Notes: a model not told the origin generated them from the sequence alone. 64,000 bases of DNA from Argopecten irradians (GCF_041381155.1 NC_091135.1:3303620-3367619); one strand, 5' to 3'. Shown: positions 1 through 12,894, counted from the stretch's first letter. Made by a program: numbers and translations.

Positions 1-331
1 AACGGTATAACCACATGTACGTCTTTTGTTTTGTTTTTCTCTTTGTTTGATATAATATATGAGCCACGGAACATTGGACATACTCATGAACATATCTCAG
101 TTTCTACATGCAATTTCTACATGCGCACACATCACAATCATTTGAGTTATCGCACAAAATTACAATTACATGTATTCTTTTATGAAAACCATGAGCTTCT
201 CAATATTTTAAGGTTTAAGACCCTGTTTAAACTAATGATGTTTTTGTATGCCTATACATTGTATATCACTGTATTCACTTCTTAGGTGTATCTGCATAAC
301 ATACATATACATGAACCTTAGTTACTAAACA
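1..331. other. AT-rich sequence without a gene
   Basis: No splice-flanked open frame or repeat is visible. The short open frames here look like chance in AT-rich DNA. Confidence 0.4.
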
Positions 332-419
332 TCCTCGATATTCCAGGGGTTCCGATCACTTACGATCTCTACACGTGTAGAGATAGTAAGTGATCGGAAC
401 CCCTGGAGTATCGAGGATG
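332..419. mobile_element. 88-bp hairpin MITE with target-site duplication
   Basis: The two 46-base halves are inverted copies of each other with only two mismatches and no loop; the centre is the palindrome CTACACGTGTAG. Outer ends read CATCCTCGATA and TATCGAGGATG. The element is flanked on both sides by the direct repeat GTTACTAAA (323-331 and 420-428), as expected for a 9-bp target-site duplication. Related termini (ATCCTCGATACACTAGGGG) recur near 22020-22050, 33225-33250 and 33730-33760, so this is probably the shortest member of a family. It has no coding capacity. Confidence 0.8.
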
Positions 420-428
420 GTTACTAAA

Positions 429-848
429 AAGTGTCTATGCATCCGTACTAAACTTGCTAGATATAATACTGTTGACTCTGTATAGGCTGATGTGTTGTTT
501 GTAAATTTTGGCAAATTATGTAAAAATGTAAATTTTCAGTTTTGCATGTCCACAGGATTCAGTACATATTTCTGTCACCAAACAACCATGTCATTATGTT
601 TACTAGTGTTTATAACATGTAGTAGGAACGCTGGTTTGACCGGATTCGACTTTATAAAGGCATACACATATAAATTGTCCGGAAATTTTGACATTATTTA
701 GGTTTTGTTCAACTACAGCTTAGACATGATATATTAAACAGGGTCTACCTTAATTGTCCATTCAAGATCTCATTTTACACTCTTCTATTTCAGGTTATAC
801 ACGGTTATTTCAGTAATACAAACTAGTCCTACATATTTTACTATTAAT
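429..848. other. Unassigned AT-rich sequence
   Basis: No gene, tandem repeat or recognisable transposon piece is seen before the LINE relic begins. Confidence 0.4.
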
Positions 849-849
849 T

Positions 850-2335
850 TGTATGGATATACATGTAAACCCCGCTCAAGGCACAAACGATATATTGACT
901 ATATTCCACATAAATATTCGCAGCTTAAGAAATAAAATAACTCACCTCCAAAACATTCCACGTAGTATGCATCACCGAATCTCATTTAGACAGCACTATT
1001 TCTGATGACGATATACAAACCGTCTACATTCCTATGGTGGAGGTGTTGTCGTCTATATATCTTATTATATTTATGCCAAACGTTGTCTTGACTTAGAATT
1101 TCCATCATGTGAAGTCGTATGGGTAGAATATTCTATAATAATTCCTAATACCTCCTTTGCACAGCTTACAGACCCAATTATAGTATAATTCCTTTTTGGA
1201 ACAATTTGAAAACTCCACTGAAACCGCACTTGATGAAAATCGGCATGTAATAATAATTGAAGACTTGGTCATTTATTGACTCACAGAAACCCGTCACATA
1301 TACTTAGTGATAGTATACGTCCATATTCCTTTTCCATTGTCATACACTAATTACCTACACGTGTAGGTCGAACGCGCGCTTCGTCACTAGATCCCGTGCT
1401 GGTCAGCGATGCGTGCGAAACATGTAGATCACGATAGATTTCTGACCATGATATCGATATATGCCACTATGGTTGAAATGTTCTAATAATTGTTTACGTT
1501 CGATCTGGTGACAATGCTATAAAAATGCTAATTACCGATACTTTAATGATCTTATACAAAATTAGTCCGCTAAACCTGCCTATATTATTAGTTTTTGTTT
1601 TTTTTAAATGACCTCCTAATATATACATTAGGCTAAAAAAAAAAAAAATTAAAAAGCCTAATAATATAGGCAGGTTTAGCGGACTGATACAAAATATGCT
1701 AGGTCCCTGTGGTTGTTATTTAGAGACGCTCAATCATGTAATGATATGTGTAAATTATTTTCTGAAAAAAATACTCAGAATATGCCCGTGTTTGTATTCC
1801 CACTAAAAATATTATTATAAGACCAAATGATAAGCCGTGTTTACATATGAATTACGACATGAAATAAGAGTGAGAAATAGGTTACATAAAAATCTTAAAC
1901 GTAGCTATTCATTGCTAAATTTAGATAAATTTGAAAAAGCAAAGAAATCATGTCAATAATTTAAAACGCAGAACCAGGGAATTATTTTTCGCTAATGTAA
2001 ATGGACTATTAGACAATTCTGCCAAAAACAACCAAAATGATTTCTGGAAACTTCTGCGTAATTTAATAACGGGTTGTGATACAGTTTCTCTAATATCCCC
2101 ATTAAGATATCCTCTTAATAATACTATAATGGTATATAATGAACGAAAAGCTAATGTTTTAAATGATTACTTTGTATCTATATCAACCTTATGTGATACT
2201 AGTGTTTCCTTACCATATGTTAATACCAGAACACAAAGTCGTACTATGGACGATGCTTTTTTACGCATACTGATATTATCGATATTCAAAGCTTCCTAGA
2301 CATAAGCAAAGCTGCATGTTTTGATAAAATATTAC
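850..2335 (+). mobile_element. Decayed non-LTR retrotransposon (LINE): endonuclease domain to start of reverse transcriptase
   Basis: Translation in shifting frames gives an apurinic-type endonuclease relic: FHINIRSLRNKI near 910-950, CITESHLDSTISDDDIQ near 965-1020 and YGGGVVVYISYYIYAKR near 1030-1085. After a gap and an inserted MITE, the frame at 1931-2299 has the linker usual between endonuclease and RT (NDFWKLLRNL, then KANVLNDYFVSIS). The end near 2280-2335 reads like the RT start (DIQSFLDISKAACFDKI). The domain order fits CR1/L2/Jockey-type LINEs; the clade is inference. Frameshifts, stops and loss of the RT core make it non-functional. Part of its 3' end was copied into the satellite at 4390-4597. 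Confidence 0.75.
1563..1686. mobile_element. Fold-back MITE (about 124 bp) inside the LINE relic
   Basis: Terminal inverted repeats of about 28 bases start AGTCCGCTAAACCTGCC and end with the exact complement. Between them lie poly-T and poly-A tracts. The direct repeat ATACAAAAT flanks it at 1554-1562 and 1687-1695, a 9-bp target-site duplication. Relatives lie at 24906-25004 and 48602-48703. Confidence 0.75.
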
Positions 2336-2410
2336 TATAATATATATATATATATATGTATACTGTTCGTTAAAACATTTCGTGCCAGGTCCCTGTGGAC
2401 ATGGTAAATA

Positions 2411-2800
2411 GACTTATCTGATTAAAATACAGATCCTTATAACCACTCCGTTCAAAAGAGGATCTGACAACATCCCATAAGAGGTCATGTTCGCATGACA
2501 TTATACCACCTGTACATCAAATCAAAAGCATTTTCTACACCTAGCTACATCAATTGAGAACGCCATTTCGTCCCAGTATAAATATACACTTAGCTTTGTT
2601 GTGCTCTTTGGGCGAGATGACTATGTACATTAAATAATTCTGACTGTTTTTTAAACTGTTTCGTCCCAAGACATGATTCTGGCAGCAGCAATATTTTCAA
2701 AAGGTCACAAGAACGTGACCTCTAATGGGATGTTGTCAGATCATCTTATCAAACGTACGTAGTGATAATAAGGATCTGTATTTTAATCAGATTGGGACTA
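2411..2800. repeat. Fold-back element with about 75-base inverted arms
   Basis: The left arm (about 2411-2485) contains TGATTAAAATACAGATCCTT and GACAACATCCCATAAGAGGTC. Its imperfect reverse complement runs from about 2712 to 2800, containing GACCTCTAATGGGATGTTGTC and AAGGATCTGTATTTTAATCA. The loop is about 220 bp without a coding frame. It looks like a non-autonomous DNA element adjoining the LINE relic. I did not find a clear target-site duplication. Confidence 0.65.
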
Positions 2801-2829
2801 GTCTGGAGTAGCTGGGGTTCAAAGGGCTA

Positions 2830-3735
2830 ACTTTGGTCATATTTACTGAGTTAAAGGCCCTCTGGGCCTCTTGTACTTATTACATTTGGTGATTTAATAT
2901 CCTGGTTGAGGATTTTTTTCAGAAGCTACCAGAGATTATTTAATACATGTAGTTTGTGTAATACATAAAGGGAGACAATCTGTTCCCACTCTATAACATT
3001 AATCTAGGGGAGACAATCCATTCCTTTATAACATTACCTCCCTTTCATAGATAATGCTTTAATTTCTTTTTTCTTTTTCCCATTTATCATTTCATCTTTA
3101 CAGTATATATAAACATATAATTACATATACTCCTATACATACACTTTTACTCACTTTCACACTCCCATTCAAATTTCTGATTTATATTGGTCAATCAATC
3201 TCTATCCATCTTTCCATACTTTTGTTAGCTTTTTTTTCCTTATAAATAATCATAATCTTTATTGTATGTTTTCAGAATATATTCCACACTCATTTGCTTT
3301 AATTCTCTTACTCATTCATCATGGTTTAAGATAAAAACATAAGAAACATTTCGTTATGATTTTTAGTTATAATTCTTAAGTATATTGTCACTGTACCTTT
3401 TTGTAATATAATTTTTGTGAATTTAGAATTAAGTGTTTTTTATGATGGCATCTAATTTATCTTTATACAAATATCTTGCTATCTATACAGGTGGTCCTGA
3501 GATGTATTGTCTCCCCTTCATTGGTCAGCCAATCAAAAACGATTTGCAAACTGATCGCGCCGAGCTGTGCAGGAGATCAAAGGGATCCAAACTATTTACC
3601 GTTACAAGTTTTGCTAAATAATAAGTGGTATCACTGTAATTGAAATTGATTGATCATTTTACACTAGAACAGCAAGCTGAAAACAGCTAACCGGGTGTCT
3701 CTCAATCCATTTGATATTGATTTTAATTGAATTAT
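2830..3735. other. AT-rich sequence without a gene
   Basis: T-rich, with a short local duplication of GGGAGACAATC(C/T) at about 2970-3020. No exon or known repeat is recognised. Confidence 0.4.
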
Positions 3736-3739
3736 ATTA

Positions 3740-6700
3740 ATTAACTATATGTTTCAGTTTTCCTAGATCCATGGGACGACAGGAAAGGCAACATGGTAAG
3801 CATCCTTGTATGACGACGGATGGTTCACCTCCATGAATGGTATACTGGAGTCGTGAAAAACTACCAAGTGCATTTAGGTAAGTATACTCTCACTGTGACA
3901 ACACCCGGTATATCTACCAGGTAAATGCATTTTCATCAATTTGTGCGCAAATGTGGCATGCGACATTGCGATAATGTGCCATGCGACAGTGTGTTTGTCA
4001 CATGGCTCATTGTTGTATTGTCGTCATGTCGCCCATGCGACAGTGCGACAAAGCCTAAATCAATCACCATAGAAATCAGAAATATATAGTTTTCGACTTA
4101 TCTAATGGAAGGGAAAGTCGACCATATTGATTGACGTTTCGAAATAAGCAATTGATTATATTTATTGCCATTACAATAATTATGTATTTTCTTCTCTCGC
4201 AAATGGTGACCACGATTTTTCAGTTTTCGGAGGCCCTACGACGACAGTAAAGGCAACATGGTAAGCATCTTGGATGACGACGGAGGGTTCACCTCCATGA
4301 ATGGTATACACGAGACCCGAGTGACGACATGAAGGCCAACATGGTAAGCATCATTGGATGACGACGGATGGTTCACCTCCATGAATGGTATACTGATATT
4401 ATCGATATTCAAAGCTTCCTAGACATAAGCAAAGCTGTATATTTTGATAAAATATTACTATAATACATATATATATATATATATATGAATACTGTTCGTT
4501 AAAACATTTCGTGCCAGGTCCCTGTGGACATGGTAAATAGACTTATCTGATTAAATACAGATCCTTATAACCACTCCGTTCAAAAGAGGATCTGACAGTG
4601 CGACAGTGCGACAAAGCCTCAATCAATCACCATTGAAATCAGAAATATCTAATTTTCGACTTATCAACCGCAAGGGAAAGTCAGCCATATTGAATGACTT
4701 TTCCAAATAAGCACTTCAAATATATATTGCCATTACAGTGATGACATATTTGCTTTTCTCGCAATTGTTAACCACGAAACGTGGCCGTTGTTGGAGACTA
4801 TATGTTTCAGTTTTCCGAGACCCGGGTGACGACAGCAAGGGAAACATGGTAAAAATCCTTGGAGGACGATGGATTATTCAATTCCATGAATGGTATACTG
4901 GAAACCCGAGTGACGACAGGAAGGGCAACATGGTAAGCATCCTTGTATGACGACAAATGGTTCACCTGCATGAACGGTATACTGGAGTCTTGAAATCTAC
5001 CAAGTGCATTTAGGTAAGTATACTCTCACTGAGACAATATCCGATATATCTGCCAGGTTAATGCATTTTCATAAATTTGTGCGCAAATGTGGCATGCGAC
5101 AGTGCGATAATGTGCCATGCGACAGTGTGTTTGTTGCATGGCTCATTGTTCCAATGTCGCATTGTCGCCCATGCGAAAGTGCAACAAAGCCTAAATCAAT
5201 CACCATAGAAATCAGAAATATCTAATTTCCGACTTATCAACTGCAAGGGAAAGTCATCCATATTGATTGACGTTTCGAAATAACCTCTTCAAATATATAT
5301 TGCCATTACAGTGATGATATATTTTCTTCTCTCGCAAATGGTAACCACGAAACGTGGTCCTTGTTGGAGACTATGTGTTTCAGTTTTCCGAGATCCGAGT
5401 GACGACAGGAAGGGCAACATGATAAGCAACATTGAATGACGACGGATGGTTCACCTCCATGAATGGTATACTGAGAGTCTTGAAAAACTACCAAGTGCAT
5501 TTAGGTAAGTATACTCTCACTGTGACAACATCCGTTATATATGCCAGGTTAATGCATTTTCATCAATTTGTACGCATATGTGCCATGCGACAGTGCGACA
5601 AAGCCTAAATCAATCGCCAAAGAAATCAGAAATATCTAATTTCGACTTATCAACTGCAAGGGAAAGTCAGTCATATTGAATGACTTTTCCAAATAAGCAC
5701 TTCAAATATATATTGCCATTACAGTAATGATATATTTGCTTTTCTCGCAAATGGTAACCACGAAACGTGGCCGTTGTTGGAGACTATATGTTTCAGTTTT
5801 CCGAGACCCGAGTGACGATAGCAAGGGTAACATGGTAAAAATCCTTGGAAGACGATGGATTGTTCAATTCCATGAATGGTATACTGGAGACCCGAGTGAC
5901 GACAGGAAGGGCAACATGGTAAGCATCCTTGGATGACGACAAATGGTTCACCTGCATGAACGGTATACTGGAGTCGTGAAAAACTACCAAATGCATTTAG
6001 GTAAGTATACTTTCAATGTGACAACACCAGGTATATCTGCCAGGTTAATGTATTTTCGTCAATTTGTACGCAAATGTGCCATGCGACAGTGCGATAATGT
6101 GCCATGCGACAGTGTGTTTGTGGCATGGCTCATTGTTCCAATGTCGCATTGTCGCCCATGCGACTGTGCAACAAAGCCTAAATCAATCGCCATAGAAATC
6201 AGAAATATCTAATTTCCGACTGATCAACTGCAAGGGAAAGTCAGCCATATTGATTGACTTTTCCAAATAAGCACTTCAAATATATATTGCCATTACAGTA
6301 ATAATATATTTGCTTTTCTCGCAAATGGTAACCACGAAACGTGGCCGTTGTTGGAGACTATATGTTTCAGTTTTCCGAAAACCGAGTGACGACAGGAAGG
6401 GCAACATGGTAAGCATCCTTGGATGACGACGGATGGTTGCCTTCATAAATGGTATACTGAGAGTCTTGAAAAACTACCAAGTGCATTTAGGTAAGTATAC
6501 TCTCACTGTGACAACACCAGGTATATCTGCCAGGTTAATGTATTTTCATCAATTTGTATGCAAATGTGCCATGCGACAGTGTGTTTGTGGCGTGCATGCG
6601 ACAGTGTGTTTGTCGCATGGCTCATTGTTCCAATGTCGCATTGTCGCCCATGCGACAGTGCCAGAAAGTCTAAATCAATCACCATAGAAATCAGAAATAT

Positions 6701-9700
6701 CTAAATTTCGACTGATCAACTGCAAGAGAAAGTCAGCCATATTGAATGACTTTTCCAAATAAGCACTTCAAATATATATTGCCATTACAGTAATGATATA
6801 TTTGCTTTCCTCGCAAATGGTAACCACGAAACGTGGCCGTTTTTGGAGACTATATGTTTCAGTTTTCCGAGACCCGAGTGACGACAGCAAGGGCAATATG
6901 GTAAAAATCCTTGGATGACGATGGATTGTTCAATTCCATGAATGGTATACTGGAAACCCGAGTGACGACAGGAAGGGCAACATGGTAAGCATCCTTGGAT
7001 GACGACAAATGGTTCACCTGCATGAACGGTATACGGGAGTCTTGAAAAACTACCAATTGCATTTAGGTAAGTATACTCTCACTGTGACAATATCCGATAT
7101 ATCTGCCAGGTAAATGCATTTTCATAAATTTGTGCGCAAATGTGGCATGCGACAGTGCGATAATGTGCCATGCGACATTGTGTTTGTGGCATGGCTCATT
7201 GTTCCAATGTCGCATTGTCGCGACTTATCAATTGCAAGGGAAAGTCAGCCATATTGATTGACGTTTCGAAATTAGCACTTCAAATATATATTGCCATTAC
7301 ACTAATTATATATTTTCTTCTTTCGCAAATGGTAACCACGAAACGTGGTCCTTGTTGGAGACTATATGTTTCAGTTTTCCGAAAACCGAGTGACGACATG
7401 AAGGGCAACATGATAAGCAACCTTGGATGACGGCGGATTGTTCAACTCCATGAATGGTATACTGGAGACCCGAGTGACGACAGGAAGGGCAACATGGTAA
7501 GCATCCTTGGATGACGACGGATGGTTGCCTTCATAAATGGTATACTGAGAGTCTTGAAAAACTACCAAGTGCATTTAGGTAAGTATACTCTCACTGTGAC
7601 AACACCAGGTATATCTGCCAGGTTAATGTATTTTCATCAATTTGTACGCAAATGTGCCATGCGACAGTGTGTTTGTCGCATGGCTCATTGTTCCAATGTC
7701 GCGTTGTCGCCCATGCGACAGTGCCACAAAGTCTAAATCAATCACCATAGAAATCAGAAATATCTAATTTTCGACTTATCAACTGCAAGGGAAAGTCAGC
7801 CATATTGAATGACTTTTCCAGATAAGCACTTCAAATATATCTTGCCATTACAGTAATGATATATTTGCTTTTCTCGCAAATGGTAACTACGAAACATGTC
7901 CGTTGTTGGAGACTATATGTTTCAGTTTTCCGAGACCCGAGTGACGACAGCAAGGGCAATATGGTAAAAATCCTTGGATGACGATGGATTGTTCAATTCT
8001 ATGAATGGTATACTGGAAACCCGAGTGACGACAGGAAGGGCAACATGGTAAGCATCATTGGATGACGACGGATGGTTCACCTGCATGAACGGTATACTGG
8101 AGTCTTGAAAAACTACCAATTGCATTTAGGTAAGTATACTCTCACTGTGACAATTTTCGATATATCTGCCAGGTTAATGCATTTTCATAAATTTGTGCGC
8201 AAATGTGGCATGCGACAGTGCGATAATGGGCCATGCGACTGTGTGTTTGTCGCATGGCTCATTGTTCCAATGTCGCATTGTCGCCTATGCGACAGTGCAA
8301 CAAAGCCTAAATCAATCACCATAGAAATCAGAAATATCTAACTTTCGACTTATCAAATAGAAGGGAAAGTCGGTCATGTTCATTGACGTTTTAAAATAAG
8401 CACTTCATATATATATATTGCCACGAAACGTGGCCCTTGTTGGAGACTATATCTTTCAGTTTTCCGAGACCCGAGTGACGACAAGAAGGGCAACATGGTA
8501 AGCATCCTTGGATGACGACGGATGGTTCTCCTTCATGAATGGTAAAAAAGTGTCGTGAAAAACTACCAACTGCATATAGGTAAGTATACTTTAACTTACG
8601 TAATTGTAAAGAAATTGTTGTAAATAATGAATGTTTATCATTTTGTGCAACTATACGTCATTCGACAACTCGACATGCGCCATGCGACACTGTGTTTGTT
8701 GTATAGCGCATTGTCGTACTTGTCAAATGACATTGTCGCAATATCACATGGCATATTGACATTGGCATTTTGATCGACTATACGGCATGCGACAACTCGA
8801 CAATGCTCCATATGACAATGTGTTTGTCGCATAGCGCATTGTCGGACTGTTGCATGGCGCATTGTAGTATTGATTGATGTCTCGAAATAAGCACATCATA
8901 CATACTGCTATCACACTAATTATATACTGCTTTCTCTCGTAAATGGTAACCACGAGAGGTGGCCGTACCATATGATTTAGTTTTCCGAGATCCGAGTGAC
9001 TACAGGCAACATGGTAAGCATCCTTGGATGATGACGGATGGTTCACCTCCATGAATGGTAAACTGAAATCGTCACGAACTTCAAACTGCATTTAGGTCAG
9101 TATAAAAACGTGACAAACATATATCCAGAATATCTGCTCATATTAATTGTAAAGAATCTGTTATGAATATTGAATTTGTCTCACTGTCGCATGACATATT
9201 GGCGCACTGTCGCATGACTCATTCTAAATTGTGAATGTTTATCAATTTGTGCAACTATACGCCATGCGACAACTCGACAATGCGCCATGCGACAGTCTGT
9301 TGTATAACGCATTGTCGTATTTTCGCATAGCATATTGTCGCATGACCCATTGTCGCACTGTCGCATGACACATTGTCGTATTCATTGACGTTTCGAAATA
9401 AACACGTCATATACACTGCTATCACACTAATTATATACTTCTTTCTATCGCAAATGGTAACCACGTACGGTGGCCGTTTTTGGAGACTATATGTTTCAGT
9501 TTTCTGAGACCCGAGTGACGACAGAGAGGGCAACATGGTAAGCATCCTTAGATGTCGACTCATGGTTAACCTCCATGAATGGTAAACGGGAATCATGAAA
9601 AACTACCAACTGCATTTAGGTAGGTATACTTTGATTTACGTGTTTGTTAAGAAACTATTCTAAATAATGAATTTTTATCAATTTTATCGACTTTACGCCA

Positions 9701-11500
9701 TGCGATAACTCGACAATACGCCATGTGACAATGTTTTTGTCGCATATCGCATTGTCGGACTGTTGCATGGCATAATGTTGCACTGTCGCATGGCGCATTG
9801 TCGTATTGATTGATGTCTCGACATAAACACATCATATATACTGCTATCACATTAATCATACACTTCTTTCTTTCACAAATGGTAACCACGTGAGGTGGCC
9901 GTTTTTGAAAACCATATGTTTCAGTTTTCCGAGACCCGAGTGACGACAGGAACGACAACACGGTAAGCATCCTTGGATGACGACGGATGGTTCACCTCCA
10001 TGAATCGTCACAAACTACAAACTGCATTTAGGTAAGTATAAAAACGTGAAAAACTAATATCCAGAGTACCTGCTCAGTTTAATTGTAAAGACACTGTTCT
10101 AACTAATGAATTGTATCAATTTGTGTGACTATACGTCATGCGACAACTCGACAATGCGCCATGCGACAGTGTGTTTGTTGCATAGCGCATTGACATTTTG
10201 TCGCATGACATATTGTTGCACTATCGTATGGCATATTGACGCACTGTCGCATGACCCATTGTCGTATTCATTGACCATATCAATATATACTACTATCACA
10301 CTAATTGTATACTTCTTTCTCTCGCAAATAGTAACCACGTACGGTGGCCGTTTTAGAGACTATATGTTTCAGTTTTTTAGACCCGAGTGACGACAGGAAG
10401 GGCAACATGGTAAGCATACTTGGATGTGGACTCATGGTTAACCTCCATGAGTGGTAAACTGGAGTCGTGAAAAACTACCAACTGCATTTAGGTAGGTATA
10501 CTTTGATTTAAGTATTTGTTAAGAAACTATTCTAAATAATGAATTTTTATTAATTTTATCGACTTTACGCCATGCGATAACTCGACAATGCGCCATGTAA
10601 CAATGTTTTTGTCGCATAGTGCATTGTCGGACTGTTGTACGGCATAATGTTGCACTGTCGCATGGCGCATTGTCGTATTGATTGATGTCTCGACATAAGC
10701 ACATCATATATACTGCTATCACATTAATCATACACTTCTTTCTTTCACAAATAGTAACCACGTGAGGTGGCCGTTTTTGAAAACCATATGTTTCAGTTTT
10801 CCGAGACCCGAGTGACGACAGGCAACATGGTAAGCATCCTTGGATGATGACGGGTGGTTCCCCTCCATGAATCGTCACAAACTACAAACTGCATTTAGGT
10901 AAGTATAAAAACGTGAACAACGTATATCCAGAGTACCTGCTCAGTTTAATCGTAAAGACACTGTTCTAAATAATGAATTTGTATCAATTTATGTGACAAC
11001 TCGACAATGCGCCATGTGACAGTGTGTTTGTTGCATAGCGCATTGACGTATTGTCGCATGACATTTTGTTGCACTCTCGCATGGCATATTGACGCACTGT
11101 CGCATGACCTATTGTCGTATTCATTGACGTTTCGAAATAAGCATATCAATATATACTGCTATCACACTAATTATATACTTCTTTCTCTTGCAAATGGTAA
11201 CCACGAGAGGTGGCCGTTTTTGGAGACTATGTTTCAGTTTTCGGAGACCCGAGTGACGACAGGAAGGGCAACATGGTAAGCATCCTTTGATGTGGACTCT
11301 GGTTAACCTCAATGAATGGTAAGCTGGTATCTTGAAAAACTACCAACTGTATTTTGGTAAGTATACTTTAAGTTAATTTAATGCTAAGTTAATTGTAAAT
11401 AAACTGTTCTAAATAATCATTTTTATCAATTTGATCGACTATAAGCCGTGCGACAACTCGACCATGCGCCAAGTGACAATGTGTTTGTCGCATAGGGTAT
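3740..11500. repeat. Complex satellite: about 16 tandem units of 410-590 bp
   Basis: Every unit has the same landmarks. A TTTCAG precedes a 38-base block starting TTTTCCGAGACCCGAGTGAC and ending in ATG, followed by GTAAGC. Then come GATGACGACGGATGGTTCAC, GAATGGTATACTGG, a CATTTAGGTAAGTATA block and a cluster of CATGCGACA and its complement TGTCGCATG. It closes with ATATTGATTGACGTTTCGAAA and CGCAAATGGTAACCACGAAA. The TTTCAG landmark lies near 3751, 4219, 4804, 5378, 5791, 6364, 6857, 7370, 7920, 8454, 8976, 9494, 9919, 10366, 10791 and 11231. Downstream units are shorter and more diverged. The unit mimics an exon with acceptor and donor, but every longer frame is stopped. A 67-codon minus-strand frame of constant length persists in four units. 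Confidence 0.85.
4390..4597 (+). repeat. Copy of LINE 3' end and fold-back arm (2268-2469) inserted in the satellite
   Basis: About 200 bases match 2268-2469, including the AT dinucleotide tract and TTTCGTGCCAGGTCCCTGTG. The left junction shares ATACTG and the right junction shares CTGACA with the satellite. This suggests a templated or microhomology-joined insertion and not a retrotransposition. Confidence 0.75.
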
Positions 11501-11799
11501 TGTCGCACTATTGCATTTGGACTTATGGCAGCTGCCATGTAAAAATTCTAAACAAGATTACCAATCTTTAAAATTTTCAATTCACGGGGTAGATAACCAT
11601 AACGACCCTTTGGAGGTGACAGTATCTGTGAAACAGTTTTGTAGGGGAACTTCTGAAGTAGGTCTTCACACAAGATGCAGGTCCAGATATGTTTTCAGTG
11701 AGAGGGTTAATACATAAGGGTGGTGCTAATGTTGCTGTGTAAATTCATAATTGTTTTATAGCTGTTGCTATTGCTGGTGCTTGTTGAATTCGTTGTATA

Positions 11800-12005
11800 C
11801 CGTCTGCTTCAAACCACGTAACTTGTCACCATCTTAATGTTTGTGTCTTAAGATGTCGCTTTAAATCATAAAGCCACATATATTCTCTCAAGCAAAGATG
11901 ACATTGGTGCTTCTTCCGTTAATCAGGGGACTTCTCTCTTCGACTAGGGGTGTTGGTATAGAATTTGAACATCCTACCTGATTATGCTTCTTCTTGTGAA
12001 GTAGG
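11800..12005 (-). pseudogene. C2H2 zinc-finger fragment (decayed)
   Basis: On the minus strand a frame reads HQCHLCLREYMWLYDLKRH followed by LKTQ: a C-x2-C-x12-H zinc-finger half with the second histidine lost or out of frame. Upstream are GKS/RKK-type residues and downstream a stop soon follows. The DNA is a diverged inverted copy of 15668-15880, so both derive from one source exon. No start, introns or complete finger remain. A relic of a zinc-finger gene or of a transposon carrying one is most likely; the parent family cannot be named. Confidence 0.5.
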
Positions 12006-12009
12006 TACT

Positions 12010-12890
12010 TATCTCATCGAGTAAATGTTCTGCTGCCATTTTTGCATCTTTATTTTCCGCTTAGATTGGCCATTAGGCTTGACTTGTGACTAAAGCTTTG
12101 GTCACTGGTGCCACAACGATAATCCAGGCGGGCTCTGTGATGGCAGTTCAAATTTCTGATCGAAGAACGGACATTTTACGGAATAATTGCACAGTCAATT
12201 TTATTTTTTTTGTCATCAACTGCGATGCACCACTCCAAAAGCGTCCACATGAACTAGTGTGTACCGATTTAGGGCGGGATTACTTTTCTAGACGGAAATA
12301 AAGAAAATAAGTATTGAATGAAGAGACGTAAGGTACGATAACTAGATCTAGAGTTATCGTTCCTTCGGAACGAAATGTAAACACGACAACTTTTAGCTAT
12401 CAACCGCTTATAACCGCGATTTGAGTAATAAGGAAACTGACGAATCGAATGTAATGAAAATTTGGACTTAAGCAAATCCAGGCGTGATCTATCTACTGAG
12501 ATAGTTGTTGACTGTGCGAAAATTCATTTGAAGGAGAAATTTTGGATTAAATAGGCAAAAATCAACATTTTCATCGATAGTTTTCGTTAATTTTGCCCTG
12601 TTGAATTTAATGATACAGTAGATGAACAGAAATTATCAGTTGTAAAAAGGTGATGTTTTTCGGAATAAAATGGTTCCTTTAAGTCTTTAATAGGTGCCAC
12701 AAAACTCCAACACGGTGGTCTCCAAATTAGGTATATTTTTAACGTTGATCAGGAATTTCCCCATAGAAGGTTCTAGAAGGTTCTCGAAGCGTCTACATAT
12801 GACGTCATTTCCGGAAATCCCAATATTGTGTATTGAGCCAGTTCGTGAATGTTGAAGCCTGTATTAGTAAGTGGATAACAGACAAAGATA
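12010..12890. other. Intergenic sequence, one strong dyad
   Basis: No gene is seen. At 12336-12376 two small inverted repeats sit side by side: CGATAACTAGATCTAGAGTTATCG in two halves around GATC, then CGTTCC/GGAACG. They could form adjacent hairpins; no function is known. Confidence 0.4.
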
Positions 12891-12894
12891 TACA

